64,000 nt of DNA, taken from NCBI GenBank assembly GCA_949825025.1, contig OX463781.1:43269469-43333468 (forward strand). Direction: 5' to 3'. Position 1 is the first letter of the stretch; every line of letters begins with the position of its first letter. This document shows positions 18,852 to 30,444 of the stretch, in pieces. The DNA comes from Siphlonurus alternatus. Lineage: Eukaryota; Arthropoda; Insecta; Ephemeroptera; Siphlonuridae. The position numbers and the translations under genes are program-made. A model generated the notes under the pieces. The model did not search any database. It was not told where the DNA came from and saw only the letters and a program-made list of their open reading frames with translations.

Positions 18852-20133
18852 GACCACTTGCAAAACCCTGTTTTAGCAAAAAGTAAACAAACTCTTTTAT
18901 CCACAGTAGATTTAATAGATTTATTCAGTTCTTTAGTCCATACAAAAGCATAGAACAAGTCATATACAGTCATAATACATCACAACGAAAATAGAAAATA
19001 CACAAAACAACAATAACAACAAATATAAAGTAAATACAAAAACTAGATAGCCAAGTAACACACTACTTTTTTGTAAAAAATCTTTAACGCTATAAAACAA
19101 ATTCATCATAAGATATTTAAATAACTCTTTTTTAAAAGATGCAAATGATCCAGAATATTTTATATAATCAGGTAAACCATTAAATATAAGGGGGACAATA
19201 TAGCTTGGATTATGATCACATAATGACAATGTATGAGGTTTTATGTGTAAATTTTCGCGTTGCCGCGTTCCATAATTATGTACATTAATGTTACTGCTAA
19301 ATAACTCTGGATTTTTCTTGGCACATTTAGCACACTCATATATAAAAACACATGGAAGAGGCAATATATCCAGCTTTTTAAATATATAGGCTAACACATG
19401 ACGTAGGCAAAGGCACACCACACATAGTGCGAATGAGACGTTTCTGGCATTACAAAGACGGAAGTTGCTTTAGTTGAGTATCCCCAAAAAATAATAGCAT
19501 ATTGTAAGTGGCTATTCATTGTTGTTGTTGATTGTGTGTGTAAATTTTGTTTATACATTGAACCTTATGGGAAATTTATGATTTTCACACACAGATTTCA
19601 ATATGTTACAAACCTACAATTCTAAATATAAAAATATTACCAGAATCTGCAGTTTTTTGCCATTTTTAATGCTGAAATGTGTATCAGAACAAATTTTCTT
19701 TAATTAAATATGGTAAATTTCATATGATACCAAATCAGCCAATTTCATGGGTTAAGATACGTAACTTGGCAAGGTCTAGATTGTTGATTATTGCAAATTG
19801 CAACAGTTAAAATCAACAAACTGAAGCTTGCTTAGTTACAAAATCTTCCCCTATCTAATTGGCTGATTTGGTATGATATGAAATTAACCATATTAAATTA
19901 AATAAAACTTCTTCTGATACACATTTCAGGATTAAAAATGGCCAAAAACTGCAGATTCTGGTAATATTTTTATATTTAGAATTGTAGGTTTGTAACATAT
20001 TGAAATTTGTGTGTGAAAATCGTAAATTTCCCATAAGGTCCAATGTATAAACAAAATTTACACACTCAATCAAAACAACTGTGGATGAGAGAGTTTTTTT
20101 ACTTTTTGCTAAAACAGAGTTTTGCAAGTGGTC
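18852..20133. mobile_element. Fold-back element K inside MITE J (TA target)
   Basis: Ends are GACCACTTGCAAAACCCTG and CAGAGTTTTGCAAGTGGTC, flanked by TA on both sides (18850-18851, 20134-20135). Long inner inverted arms lie at about 19519-19745 and 19855-20095. The intact J copy shows the empty site. The TA duplication fits a Tc1/mariner-type MITE. Its left arm is itself split by a retrotransposon remnant. Confidence 0.8.
18907..19518 (-). pseudogene. 5'-truncated non-LTR retrotransposon (RT C-terminal region)
   Basis: On the minus strand one frame (19421-18960) reads LDILPLPCVFIYECAKCAKK, then NVHNYGTRQ, LSLCDHNPSYIVPLIFNGLP, FKKELFKYLM and FYSVKDF. This run is characteristic of the end of Jockey/CR1-type reverse transcriptase polyproteins. 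No catalytic RT domain or endonuclease remains. It lies within the left arm of element K, whose arm sequence resumes at 19519. Confidence 0.75.
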
Positions 20134-20234
20134 TATTAGGCACTACTTCGTACCACGTTTAACAATGAAAAAAGCTTCATGCGACAGACATTATAAACAA
20201 TGGTTTGTTACAATAATTGCGGGTTGAAGACTTC

Positions 20235-20831
20235 GTAACATATTATTGAACGAAACAATATGTTATGAATAATTTTATGACGCCATGAAGTAAAAATTTA
20301 CAATATTAAAATGAAATAACTATATATTAATATTATTTAAGTAAAAAATTCAGTAATATTGCGTGCAAATATTATTTTTTTATTGAATATTTCAACAATT
20401 CAACAGTTTGTTATAACTTATATTAAAACAAATTTGTTTCATTTATTTTTGTTACGTAAAAAATATTTTTTTATAAAATAATAGGTATTTTTTACGTTTT
20501 TATACCAGGTGAATAATTTTAATTATAAATATATATGAGAAAAAAATAATAGGTTTCAAACAAAAGTAAATATTTTATAATAATTTATAATCTAATTTAA
20601 AATATTGTTAATGAGCAGAAAATATAAAATGAAACTTTTAATTATTTATTTTTATTATTTTATTTTATCAGATTATCAGAAATTTCAGCCATAAATGTTG
20701 TGCTGTAAATTTTTTTTATAGACGGAATCAAATGAAATAAATTTTTAAAAATGTTGAGAAAGTTTTAAAATTTAATCGCTTATGGTTTGGCCAAATAGCT
20801 CCATTTCCGGTTTCCTTCCCTTAAGTTTCAC
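20235..20831. other. AT-rich, no features
   Basis: Nothing recognised. It would be intronic if the minus-strand exons flanking it belong to one gene. Confidence 0.4.
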
Positions 20832-20950
20832 CTCCATTTTCACAAAACTGATAGGACAGATCCACTTCAAAATTTGAATGCCACTTATTGATGGTAAGTT
20901 CAATGTTCGCTGCAAATCTTGTTTCATTCAAGAGGGCTGATTCCGAGATC
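20832..20950 (-). CDS. Putative exon of an unrecognised minus-strand gene
   Basis: Minus-strand frame ISESALLNETRFAANIEL, then TINKWHSNFEVDLSYQFCEN. It is open for 39 codons with mixed composition and one NET sequon. The donor GGAG/GTGAAA at 20831 leaves phase 1, matching the exon at 15847-15953. The acceptor GGTTAG at 20951 matches the phase of the exon at 21060-21208. A better-looking acceptor, TTTCAG, 8 nt upstream would not keep the frame. Function unknown. Confidence 0.38.
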
Positions 20951-21059
20951 CTAACCATCTGAAATTCATCCTTCAATTAAAAAATTTAAATCTTCTACAT
21001 TTTACAAAGAGTTATAAAGCTTTTCCGCTGAATATTTGGATATTTCTTCATATAATTAC

Positions 21060-21208
21060 TTTGTCTTTCTCATGATGCCTGGCTGGATGGCGCCTTGGGG
21101 AGGCTCCCGAGAGCCGTCAATATTGATGACACGCCACCGTGACTGTCGCTGCAGATAATACCAGATGTTGGGCGTGGAAAATGTGACGTGAAACATAGTG
21201 AGATACAT
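21060..21208 (-). CDS. Putative exon of an unrecognised minus-strand gene
   Basis: 149 nt between the acceptor AAAAGCAG and the donor AAA/GTAATT. One frame is open throughout: MYLTMFHVTFSTPNIWYY, LQRQSRWRVINIDGSREP, PQGAIQPGIMRKTK. A second frame also runs far and ends in TGA (GLPKAPSSQAS-like end in another phase), so the frame is not settled. This is clearly GC-richer than its surroundings. Phase 0 entry fits the end of the exon at 23774-23879. Function unknown. Confidence 0.38.
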
Positions 21209-22301
21209 CTGCTTTTAATAATATATAAATAATATGGTGACGTGAAATTTTTATGATGTACAGAAAGTAATAACGGAATATATTCTTTATATAATATTTT
21301 TTTGTGTTTTTCTTTCATTCTAAATATTTTGTGTTGAAAATTATTTTGTTTAGTAATAATTAACACCTTTTGTGATTATTTTTTTAAATTCATTTATTTA
21401 AATACTATATTTTATAATATTATACATAAATGAATATTGAAGGTAATGAAAAATAAAATCAACCATAGAATATTAATTTTTATTTCCATATAAATTAAAA
21501 ATCAGGATATTTACAAAATCAGGATACAAACGATTATCTCTGTTTTGTAATAAGTTAATGAGTTAATTAATCGATTTAAATGGAACAACATCGTTCTGTG
21601 GCAGTTTGAAATTACTGAAATTTAAATATTAAATAATCAATATTTTATGTGAAAATATATTAATATAGCTTACGTTAGTATCGTTTAAGATATAATTATA
21701 AAAATATTTTTTCAAGTATTTCGAAAATTTTAGATTCAGTTTACACAGTTGCCTAAAACAATGTGGATAGGATTTGAATTAAAATTTCAAAACTAAAACA
21801 AATAAAAAGATAAAAATTCTAAATGCATTTCAAAATGATCTGTTGCTCAACCACAATTTGTAATTTCCGAAACTGCATTTAATTTGGTGGAGAAAAATTA
21901 CGTATCAGTGAATATTCTAGGTAGTAATAACACGTTAGTGAATTTTCTAGATAGTAATAATGTTGGAGAAATATGCGAGCGCTTTGTCATGTCACGGTAA
22001 GCGGCTTGGTGGTAATAAATTGGAATTTAGGGCCAATTTTGACAGCCACTTCCATTTTCATTTCTTTATGCCTTCCATTAATTTCAGTAAATTTATTTTA
22101 TTGTATCGATATGACTGAATTTTTATTATAACGCAGTGCAATTTTTATCAACTATAGGAGCTCTTTTTTTGGGGAGGGAGGAGGGGCGAGGGAAGATAGG
22201 AAAGATTTTGTTTATATGTATATGAAAAAATAATAGGCGTTTCCCCCGCTGCAATTTTTTTTAACATTATGCAGCTCCCCCCCCCCCCCCTCCTGATTTT
22301 T
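21209..22301. other. AT-rich; G-rich and C-rich tracts near 22170 and 22270
   Basis: No gene. GGGGAGGGAGGAGGGGCGAG lies at about 22170 and a 13-base C run at about 22268; both are simple-sequence tracts. Confidence 0.45.
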
Positions 22302-22592
22302 TTTTTTTTTATCTGCGCCTCATCCGTTCCGGCATTTACCTGCGACTGAGGGAAACGTGGAAACCTCAGCCAGGATGGACGCTACAGCTTTTCTCAATGA
22401 ATTGGATGTGCAATGATCCAAAGCCAGAGGAGCCACATAGTAGAAAAGCGCAACGATTTACCCCTGGGTGGGAAACGTGGCTTTGGTTGAAAATGGTCAC
22501 CCATCCAACTGCAGACCATGCTCAAAGTTGCTTGACTTCGGTGATCTGACGAGACCCGGTCAAATGCACTGAGTCACACCTTCCACAAGAAG
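22302..22592 (-). mobile_element. 5S rRNA-derived SINE (SINE3-like)
   Basis: The minus-strand head (about 22592-22489) closely follows 5S rRNA: ACCGGGTCTCGTCAGATCAC, then CGAAGTCAAGCAACTTTGAG and GTTGGATGGGTGACC, covering the internal promoter boxes A, IE and C. After it comes a non-5S body of about 190 bp ending in an A tract (T run at 22298-22310 on the + strand). Substitutions inside the 5S part and the extra body argue against a functional 5S gene. Confidence 0.75.
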
Positions 22593-22656
22593 CATTAAAC
22601 TATAGTGAGACAACTTGTTGTTTGTGTGTAGATTTACATAATTTTTTTAACCTATA

Positions 22657-22965
22657 CAATGAGATATTAGAATGTGAAAATTTTAGTGGCTTAATCAAAA
22701 GAAGAGGTAAAAATATGGTATTGTGAATTTTTTCAGATATTTCTGAGACCGGGAACTATTTTTAAAATATTATTGAAAGTCTATTTTGATGACGATTAAG
22801 AAAAAGGATAGGGCAGTGCCACCCATGACATCATAAAATAGACTTTCAATAATTTTTTAAAAATAGTTCCCGGTCTCCAAAAAATCTGAAAAAATTCACA
22901 GTACCATATTTTTACCCCTTCTTTCGATTAAGCCACTAAAATTTTCACATTCTAATATCTCACAC
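22657..22965. mobile_element. MITE family B, copy 2
   Basis: Ends TGAGATATTAGAATGTGAAA and TCACATTCTAATATCTCA; inner TCTGAGACCGGGAACTATTT and AAATAGTTCCCGGTCTC. It starts 64 bp beyond the 5S SINE. The core is shorter than in copy 1 and lacks the central GACGTCA. Confidence 0.82.
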
Positions 22966-23340
22966 CCACTTATAAAGTGAGTTTATTATTTTAAATTATA
23001 ATTGAAGTATTTGTTGTAAATTTGTATAAAGAATAATCTTGCGTAAATTGATAGTATCCATATGTGGCTTTATTTTATAAACAAATAAATTAGTTATACT
23101 ACAGTAGCAATATTCAAATGTGATAAAAATTTATTATCTTAACAAACATAAATTATAATAAATTGTAATGCTAGTGTAAAGAACCACATGCAATGAAGCT
23201 TCAATTTCAAGTGATGATTATTTCACGCAATCATTATGTTATAAAACATAATTTTTATTTAAATTAAAATCCTATTGCTCATTTAAAATAAAATTAATAA
23301 CTTAATTATTAAATTATTTTATAAAGTTAAATTAAAAATA

Positions 23341-23700
23341 TCCTGAAAATAAATCTGGCAAAAGCGGATAAACTGGCAGGAATAAAACTAATTGCAGTCT
23401 GGCAAAACCAGCCAAGTGGCTAAAATTTCCTGAAACTGAGTCTGGCAAAACCGGCTATCTGGTTAATTTTGGGAAATTTTTTTTTCCTGAATTAATTATT
23501 AATTTATCAATTATCTAATTTCAGTACAAGCTTTATTCGTAATAATTAAGTGACCCTACAAAAAAAAGTCATAAAAATCGGTAAAGAAACAAATATTTTA
23601 TGATGCTTTAAACGCTCAAAAAAGTGTTTTTTTGCCTTCCTGTAATGTTTTAAAAAAGCCAGTTGACCGGTTTTGCCAGATGACTAGCGAAAAATTTAAA
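23341..23700. repeat. TCTGGCAAAACCGG-type short repeats
   Basis: TCTGGCAAAA-type motifs occur at about 23354, 23397 and 23441, with an inverted CCGGTTTTGCCAGA at about 23669. This is possibly a decayed fold-back element; the class is unknown. Confidence 0.4.
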
Positions 23701-23773
23701 GGCTTTTATCTTGTATATAACCATACAGGTTTAACACATGATTCTGTACACCTCGGAACACAATAAGATTTAC

Positions 23774-23879
23774 CGCTGCTCTAGCTGTTATAGATGTTGT
23801 CATGTATCCTTTGAAAGTGTTGTAAATTTGAACAATTTTCTCACAAAACTTCAAATCTGCATTGATCAGCCTCTTGGAG
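23774..23879 (-). CDS. Putative exon of an unrecognised minus-strand gene (best spliced)
   Basis: On the minus strand the acceptor TTTATATTTGTTGCAG is followed by a single open frame, SKRLINADLKFCEKIVQI, then YNTFKGYMTTSITARAA, up to the donor GCG/GTAAAT. The other two frames hit stops early. The frame stays open for 25 more codons past that donor (ending near 23696), so a longer exon with another donor (CGAG/GTGTAC) is possible. Phase 0 at this donor matches the exon at 21060-21208. I cannot assign a family. Upstream exons, needed to complete the first codon, were not found. Confidence 0.42.
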
Positions 23880-24918
23880 CTGCAACAAATATAAAGGGGT
23901 AAAATTTATATTGTCTGTAGTTGTACAATAGGTATTTTTTTATGACATAGGAACTTTATATACACTATCCCAAACTTTACTTAATTTTAAACAAAAACAC
24001 GCCTTGTGAAAAACTACAGAGAAATAATAAGTTTCTGCGTTTTCAAACATAAAATGACATAGTGGTCAGTAAATACATCTGCTAACTAGGTAGAGCTGGT
24101 GATATTTTAAACCATTATTTGGAAACAAAGCAGCAACCTAGCCTCGTAAAATGATACTCTTATCATTCTTTTGTTATAGACCTGCTAATAAAAGCAACTA
24201 CTACCTTATTCTAATAATATGTAACAATGCCATAGTGTCCTGCATTGTTTCTAGTGTAACTCAACAATGGTACTTGAGTAAACATTTATTATTCTCACTG
24301 TAGTAGCGTCACTGTCATATACTGGTTACTAAAATATGTAAATTATTTTTGTTAACATGTAAATATTATACCTTTACAATTATAATTGTTTAAATATATT
24401 ATATCAATTGTTAGTAAATTTAAATTTAGGAGCCTTTTTTTTTTAGCTTGAGCATAAATAATAATTACGATAATGTTAAATGTAGGTCGTAGAATTAGAA
24501 CCAAAAATAAAAAGTAAACAGCATTGCATGGTGACCGATACGTATATAATTTATTTATTTTAGTATGTGAATAGCTAATTATTTAATAAGTACTGGTTCC
24601 TTGCAAATTGCAGAGGGTGCAAATTTAATATTGAATTAATTTTTAGGATTTCTGATCAAATGCTGTATTTGAGTATGTAAGAAATAAAGCATTTAACTTC
24701 AATTTTACATTAATTTATTAATAATTCATCTATTATTATGTAGTTAATATGTAATTCTGTATGAATTGAATGTACTACAAATATTGATGTAATATTTTTA
24801 GCGAAAGCTATCAAATAAAACAAATTATATTTCATGAAAATATAAATTTATTTTACTTAAATTGTTTCAAATATAGTCACCATTCTCTTCATGTTGTAAA
24901 TGTAAGAAACAAGAATTC

Positions 24919-24924
<6 letters not shown>
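23880..24924. other. AT-rich, no features
   Basis: Searched for an upstream minus-strand exon; none is convincing. No repeats recognised. Confidence 0.4.

Positions 24925-24995
<71 letters not shown>
24925..24995. repeat. (AT)n microsatellite
   Basis: About 70 bp of uninterrupted AT dinucleotides just before the 20-bp minisatellite. Confidence 0.97.
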
Positions 24996-24997
<2 letters not shown>

Positions 24998-25010
24998 GAC
25001 CAGAGAATCA

Positions 25011-25750
25011 AATATAAACGGAATTGAATCTAAAACAAAATGGTGGATTTTTGTGGTGGGGTGTGCAAAAAAAGTTATAAAAGAGATATTATGGCAACAC
25101 TGTTTTATATTCGTTTCCACTTTAGATTAATTTCCCCCCTCAATTTTTGTTCGAATAATTAAAAATAACGGAATTGAATCTAAAGAGTGGAGAATTGAAT
25201 CCTAAAGTGGGGAAATGAATCTAATACTGCGGAAACGAATCTAAAGACAGGGGAATTGAATCTAAAACTGAGAAAATGGATATAATACTGCAAAAACAAA
25301 TCTAAAGGGTGAAAAATTGAATCTAAAAGTGGGGAAATGAATCTAATACTGCGGAAACAAATCTAAAGAGTGAGGAATTCAATCTAAAACTGAAGAATTG
25401 AATCTAAAACTGTGGAATTGAATCAAAAGGGTGGGAAAATGAATCTAAAAGTGGGGAATTGAATCTAAAAGTGGGGAAATGAATCTAATACCATGGAAAA
25501 GAATCTAAAGAGTGAGGAATTGATCCGAAAACTGAGGAAATGAATCTCATACTGCGGAATTGAATCTAAAGGGAGGGAAAATGAATCTAAAAGTGGGGAA
25601 TTTAATCCAAATTTGCAGAAACGAATCCAAAGAATGCAGAATTGAATGTAAAAGTGGGGAATTTAATCCAAATTTGCAGAAACGAATCTAAAGACTTCGG
25701 AATTGAATCTAAAAGTGAGGAAATGAATCTAATACCGCGTAAACGAATAA
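25011..25750 (+). repeat. 20-bp minisatellite, about 29-30 units
   Basis: Regular from about 25168, with unit consensus GGAATTGAATCTAAAAGTGG. Three variants recur: GAATTGAATCTAAA, GAAATGAATCTAATACTGC and GAAACGAATCTAAAG, giving a loose 60-bp higher order. At 25104-25140 one piece reads in the opposite direction. It is non-coding. Confidence 0.93.
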
Positions 25751-25918
25751 TATTTTAAAGCAAAAACCAAATGTTACAAAAATAAAATAATATAGTGTAG
25801 AATCACCAAGAATATTAAGTTCCCCCCCCCCCCTGAATTTTTCAAAGACAGTTCAACATTTCTGCATCATTTGTTCTACGTTAGTGCTGGTTTGTGCCAT
25901 TAATATTTTCGTTAGTGC

Positions 25919-26048
25919 AATTTGCATAACCTTATATTAAATTTGACGGTTTTAATAAGGGGGCCAACTTAACGGTAAGAACCTCCTGCCCTCTTCTTTC
26001 AAAAAGTTGTTTTTTTCTATTCAAATCATTTATTAAAGAAATATATGT
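25919..26048 (+). repeat. Direct repeat Q, copy 1
   Basis: About 130 bp beginning AATTTGCATAACCTTATATT and containing AACTTAACGGTAAGAACCTC. It recurs in the same orientation at 30317-30444, about 90% identical by eye. The origin is unknown; it could be a dispersed repeat or paired ends of a decayed element. Confidence 0.7.
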
Positions 26049-26109
26049 TTTTAAAATTATATAGGGCAGCGCCAACAAATTGTTGGGTTGCATACCCACG
26101 GGATAATGC

Positions 26110-26136
26110 TCATTTTTTTTTTTTTTTTTTTTTTTA
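26110..26136. repeat. Poly-T tract
   Basis: A 26-27 base T run; on the minus strand it could be the tail of a lost retrotransposon. Confidence 0.85.
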
Positions 26137-28080
26137 TTGGTCATTTAACTTGTACATCAATCAAGATTATATATCATAATCTTATCGATTGAAAATTTAC
26201 ATATATAATATTCTTCAAGACCTAACTTCAAAAATATTTTACTTTTCAAAACATTTTGTTATAATAATAATATTATTATTATTATATAATCATAAAATTA
26301 TTACTAATTTTAATATTTCTTCAAAAACAAATTTATTTTATATATTTATAATTCAAAACAATATATGTCATTACCTTATTGCAATTAAATAAGGAAACAC
26401 ATGCAACCAAATTTTTTTTTTTTTTTTTTTTTTACAATTTCAATTTCCCTAAGGCTCTAGAACAATGCAACACATCCTATCTGCACTTTCAACTCTTCCT
26501 ACTAAAACACAAACAATTGCCCATCTTCAATGATGTCCATTACCTGAAACAAAATGACTTTAGTACGATTTCAACAACAAATATCAATTACATGCACTAG
26601 TTTTGAAATAAATCTTTGAATACTTTTTATTTAATAATCAAAACAGCTTTTTAGCATAAAAAAGAAAAAGAATATCAAATGGCTCAAAATTATAGTTTTT
26701 TAATAATGATAAGATTTATTATCATTATTTTTATACTTATTTATTAAATTTAATATTTCTTAACTATGTTTATAAAACTTTTTCTGATATTTTGAAAACT
26801 TAACTCAATTCAATGCAATATATTAATTAAATTTTATTATTTTTCAAAGTTAATAATCAAAATTATAACAAAATTTTTTATAGTTCTTTTACTCTCACAA
26901 AACAAACTCAAGTTTTTACTTTTTTTTACTTATAATGCATGATTTTTTTTTTTACTCATATTCATGCACCCAAACTGAAAATTATTATTAATATATGCCG
27001 TCAATTGCAGATAATCCATTCTGAAACATAAGAAAACCAACATATACACATATACACACATGTTTACAGTGTTGAGAGTAACTATTTTTTTATTTTAAAT
27101 TTTACTTTAGATTTTGTATCAAATGTAAAATCTGTTTACCTCCCCTCACTTTTCCCCCTGTTGTCAAACCGTATGTAAAAAGTAGAAAGTTTTTTTTTTA
27201 CCAGGTTTAATTATTTAAGGACACGAAAAAGTAGCATTTGTATTTTTTTACAAACAAGCAGATGATATGGAAGCAGTATAAATGTAATAACTGCTTCTTT
27301 AATTTATAATTATTTTCGTCTACATTTTTTCCCTTACTGCACGATGCTGATGCATCACAACAATATGACGAGGCAGGTTCCTGTAAGATATGCAATATAC
27401 CTTGCAGTGACGTTATGTGAGTTTGGCCTATTGATTCCATTAATACATCTCATATTATGTTTTAAAAAAAAATTAAAATGTTAAAATATAAAATAACTTC
27501 TCGGTTCTTGTGGCCACTGCTATTTTGTGTTATGTTTGAAATATGTGTATTTAATTGCAATCAATATACTTGATTTCTAGTTTTTAGAAAAGTAAAATCA
27601 AACTTTAAAGTACAATGTAAACAATTTATATAAAGCTCATTTCTCTTTTAGGATAAATGTAGCAATAAAACGAAACAAAAAATCGTTTGACAGTACTACG
27701 AGTGGAGATGTCGTTTCCTATCACAAGTAATTGTTCGATTGTTGAGAGTATGATTCTTTTTTAAATCAAGTTTTTTATTTAGGGAGTTTCCACAAATCTC
27801 AATTTCACACTAACTGATTTTTACTTAATTTTTAAAATATTTAATTAAGAGCAATTATTATTGTTGACAAATAATTTTCAAGCATATATATTTCATATTA
27901 GATGAATAATATAATTCATTATTTCGATCATGATACGAGTGTGTAAATTTTATTCAAATAAAATTTTTTTTTAAATGGCAAAATAAATACACACTTTTTT
28001 TAACTTGTATTTAATAATTGTTTTATTATTTATATAATTATTATTTATATAAAAGGCAATTATTTTAAAGTGTTTTAGAT
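26137..28080. other. AT-rich, no supported gene
   Basis: Several short frames are open but none is convincing. At about 27330-27400 on the minus strand TTACAG and GCAGTAAGG bracket about 60 nt that could be a small exon; two frames are open and I see no match. Confidence 0.35.
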
Positions 28081-29262
28081 AGGGCCGTGAAATTGATCTC
28101 GAGATTCGAGTCAGATTGAGCCAAAATTTTCGGGATCTCGATTTTATTGTGTACCGAAAACCGAGATTTTCGAGTTTCGAGCCAAATGCGAGCTTTTCGA
28201 GTATTGGGCCATTGCTTGAATTGTTAATTTATTCTTACTATGTAACTTCAGCAAAAAAATACATTTTAGTATAGTTAATTACTATATATTACGCTGTAGG
28301 TACTGCACATGTTTTCACTTAATGGAAGTTTTAGTTAAATATTCTCTTATACTTAAAAGTTATTTAACTTCTGTTGTGGGGTTGATGACCTAGTAAAAAT
28401 ACTACCAGGGGGGTCCGACTTTGATGGATTGACACGCAGGGAGGGGGTAGTGGTATGTAGGGTTGACTGACATTTAAAAATGTAAATAAAGAGCTTTGCT
28501 CTAAAATTTTTATTCAATACAAAAATAAAAGGTTCCCTTAATTTTCTGCCAACATATGTTAAGTTCTTTCTTGGAAATACTTTATCACACTACGCTTGAC
28601 ACAAGCAGGTAAAATGGTCAATAAGTTTAGCATGAGAATGAGATATTTATAAAAAAAAATTTTTGTCTCGACTTATTCTTTAAATTTCTTCACACGACTT
28701 ATTTAGTTATATAACAATATTGTGTTTAACTTTGAATGTTTCAATGTTTACGCTAGTAGCAGAACTAATATAGCATCGTTAACATATTGGAAAACATAAA
28801 ATAAAAAATTGAACAAGAAAACTGCTTGACTATGAAGTATAAGGCGTTATTCAGAAGGTTTAATATAGTTAATTCAATTGACAATTCATAAATTAAATTT
28901 CTTAATTAAACAGAAAAAAAATCTTGTAGTTCAGCTGCGTTTTTTTTTCTACTTAATCATAGCACACACAAATTAAAAGGGAACGAAAAATTAATTTAAA
29001 ACATTTCTTCTGTTAGTATGTTATGATTAATTTGCGTATTCATGGATTCTCTCAGGATTATTGCACAGTTATCTATAAAGCAAAAAAAAAAAAATATATT
29101 TTCGAGTTTGGACTCGATTTTTGAGCTTTGATCGATTTTCGAACTGGGTTTGATTTTCAAGCCAGACTCCAATTTCAAGCTGCGGCTTGAAATATCGGGT
29201 TTCGAGTTACCTCGAGCTTTTTTTTTTCGAGATAGAACTGAAAATTTTTCGAGATTATAACC
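28081..29262. repeat. TCGAG-rich tracts flanking 0.9 kb
   Basis: 28081-28205 and 29095-29262 are dense in TCGAG/TTTCGAG/CTCGA motifs; the sequence between is ordinary AT-rich DNA. The left tract starts TAGGGCCGTGAAATTG. This arrangement resembles subterminal repeats of a hAT-like element that has lost its transposase, but no transposase or clear target duplication is seen. Confidence 0.4.
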
Positions 29263-30316
29263 AGTACATAAGAACAAACAAGTTGATATTATGAAAACAT
29301 GCTTTTAGCATTAAATACTATAGAATTTTTTTACTGTCATAAGTCTTGTGATATTTTTTTAAATCTTCGATAGTTAATGAAGACAAGTTCTAATACTCCA
29401 TCAGATGACAAAATTGGTTATTATCAATTTTGCAACATTTTGCTTAAATTAGATACACTTCCATGTTCACAAGTAGACTAATAGAAGAATAGAAGCATGC
29501 AATCAACGTTAAAATACAAGTCAATCTCCTGTAGAATATTATTGTCAAGCAGCAACTTTGTCGCACAAAGAAGCTTCCTCATTACAATAATTCATTTATC
29601 TTCCGTTCCATTTGAAACAAATCGTACTACGAAAGCTATTTTCAACTGTCGGTGAATTTGATTTTTAATATAAACACATCCTATCTTGCTAGATACTGAA
29701 TCGTGTAGGAAATAGAGAAAAAGCAATCACAAATGGAAATTACATAGACTCTGTATGGCTTCATCACTACGTCATTTCCTAACAATTCTAATTGCAAATG
29801 TTCCTATAATTTATATATTTCCTCATTTTCGTAGTAAATAAAGTATTATTTAGTAAATGTTATGTTATTTTTTTAGCTTCAATTTGCATTAATATTTCAA
29901 CATTGATATTATATCGTTACAATTTTAAAATATTTTGGTGATAACTTATTCTATAAATAAGCATATTATACTGATGTATTTAACTTGATAAGGGAGTTGA
30001 CAGTTGTTGTGGATTTTAATAGAATAATGGGTGCACAGGCATCAAGAGTTACAAATTTTAACATTCATGCATTCGCTTTCAAAAAATTTTAACTTCCCAT
30101 GAAACACGTTTCAAATCTTTCCAAACAGCCTCCATATAGTATTCATTCTTCTAGAGAAATTGTTACTATTACATTTAATTGCTCAGTAGACTTAATCGCT
30201 GAATTTATTTATAAATTGATATTAAATTGGGTTGAAAAAAATTATCATACGACTTTTTTATTTTGTACAATAATTTAAATCAATATAATGAAAATAAAAA
30301 ATAATATATATTACAT
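29263..30316. other. AT-rich, no features
   Basis: Nothing recognised. Confidence 0.5.
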
Positions 30317-30444
30317 AATTTGCATAACCTTATATTATAATTGACGGTTTTAATAAGGGGCCAACTTAACGGTAAGAACCTCCTGCCCTCTTCTTTCGAA
30401 AAGTCGTTAATTTCTATCCAAATAATTTAATAAAGAAATATATG
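30317..30444 (+). repeat. Direct repeat Q, copy 2
   Basis: Matches 25919-26048 in the same orientation. Confidence 0.7.

Larger units (their letters stand above)
18669..20234. mobile_element. MITE family J, copy 1, split by a nested insertion
   Basis: The left half (18669-18851) and right half (20134-20234) together match the intact copy at 34377-34676. Left start is AAAATCTTCTGCTCGTTG; right inverted end is near GGGTTGAAGACTTC. The 1.28 kb between them is element K. Confidence 0.82.

Noticed and set aside
22489..22592. Functional 5S rRNA gene
   Set aside because: Many substitutions and a fused SINE body with an A tail.
25011..25750. CRISPR-like array
   Set aside because: 20-bp units are head to tail with no spacers, in a eukaryotic genome; it is a minisatellite.
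26440..26580. Minus-strand exon after TTTTGTTTCAG
   Set aside because: The acceptor looks good, but the best frame stops after 14 codons and no donor follows.
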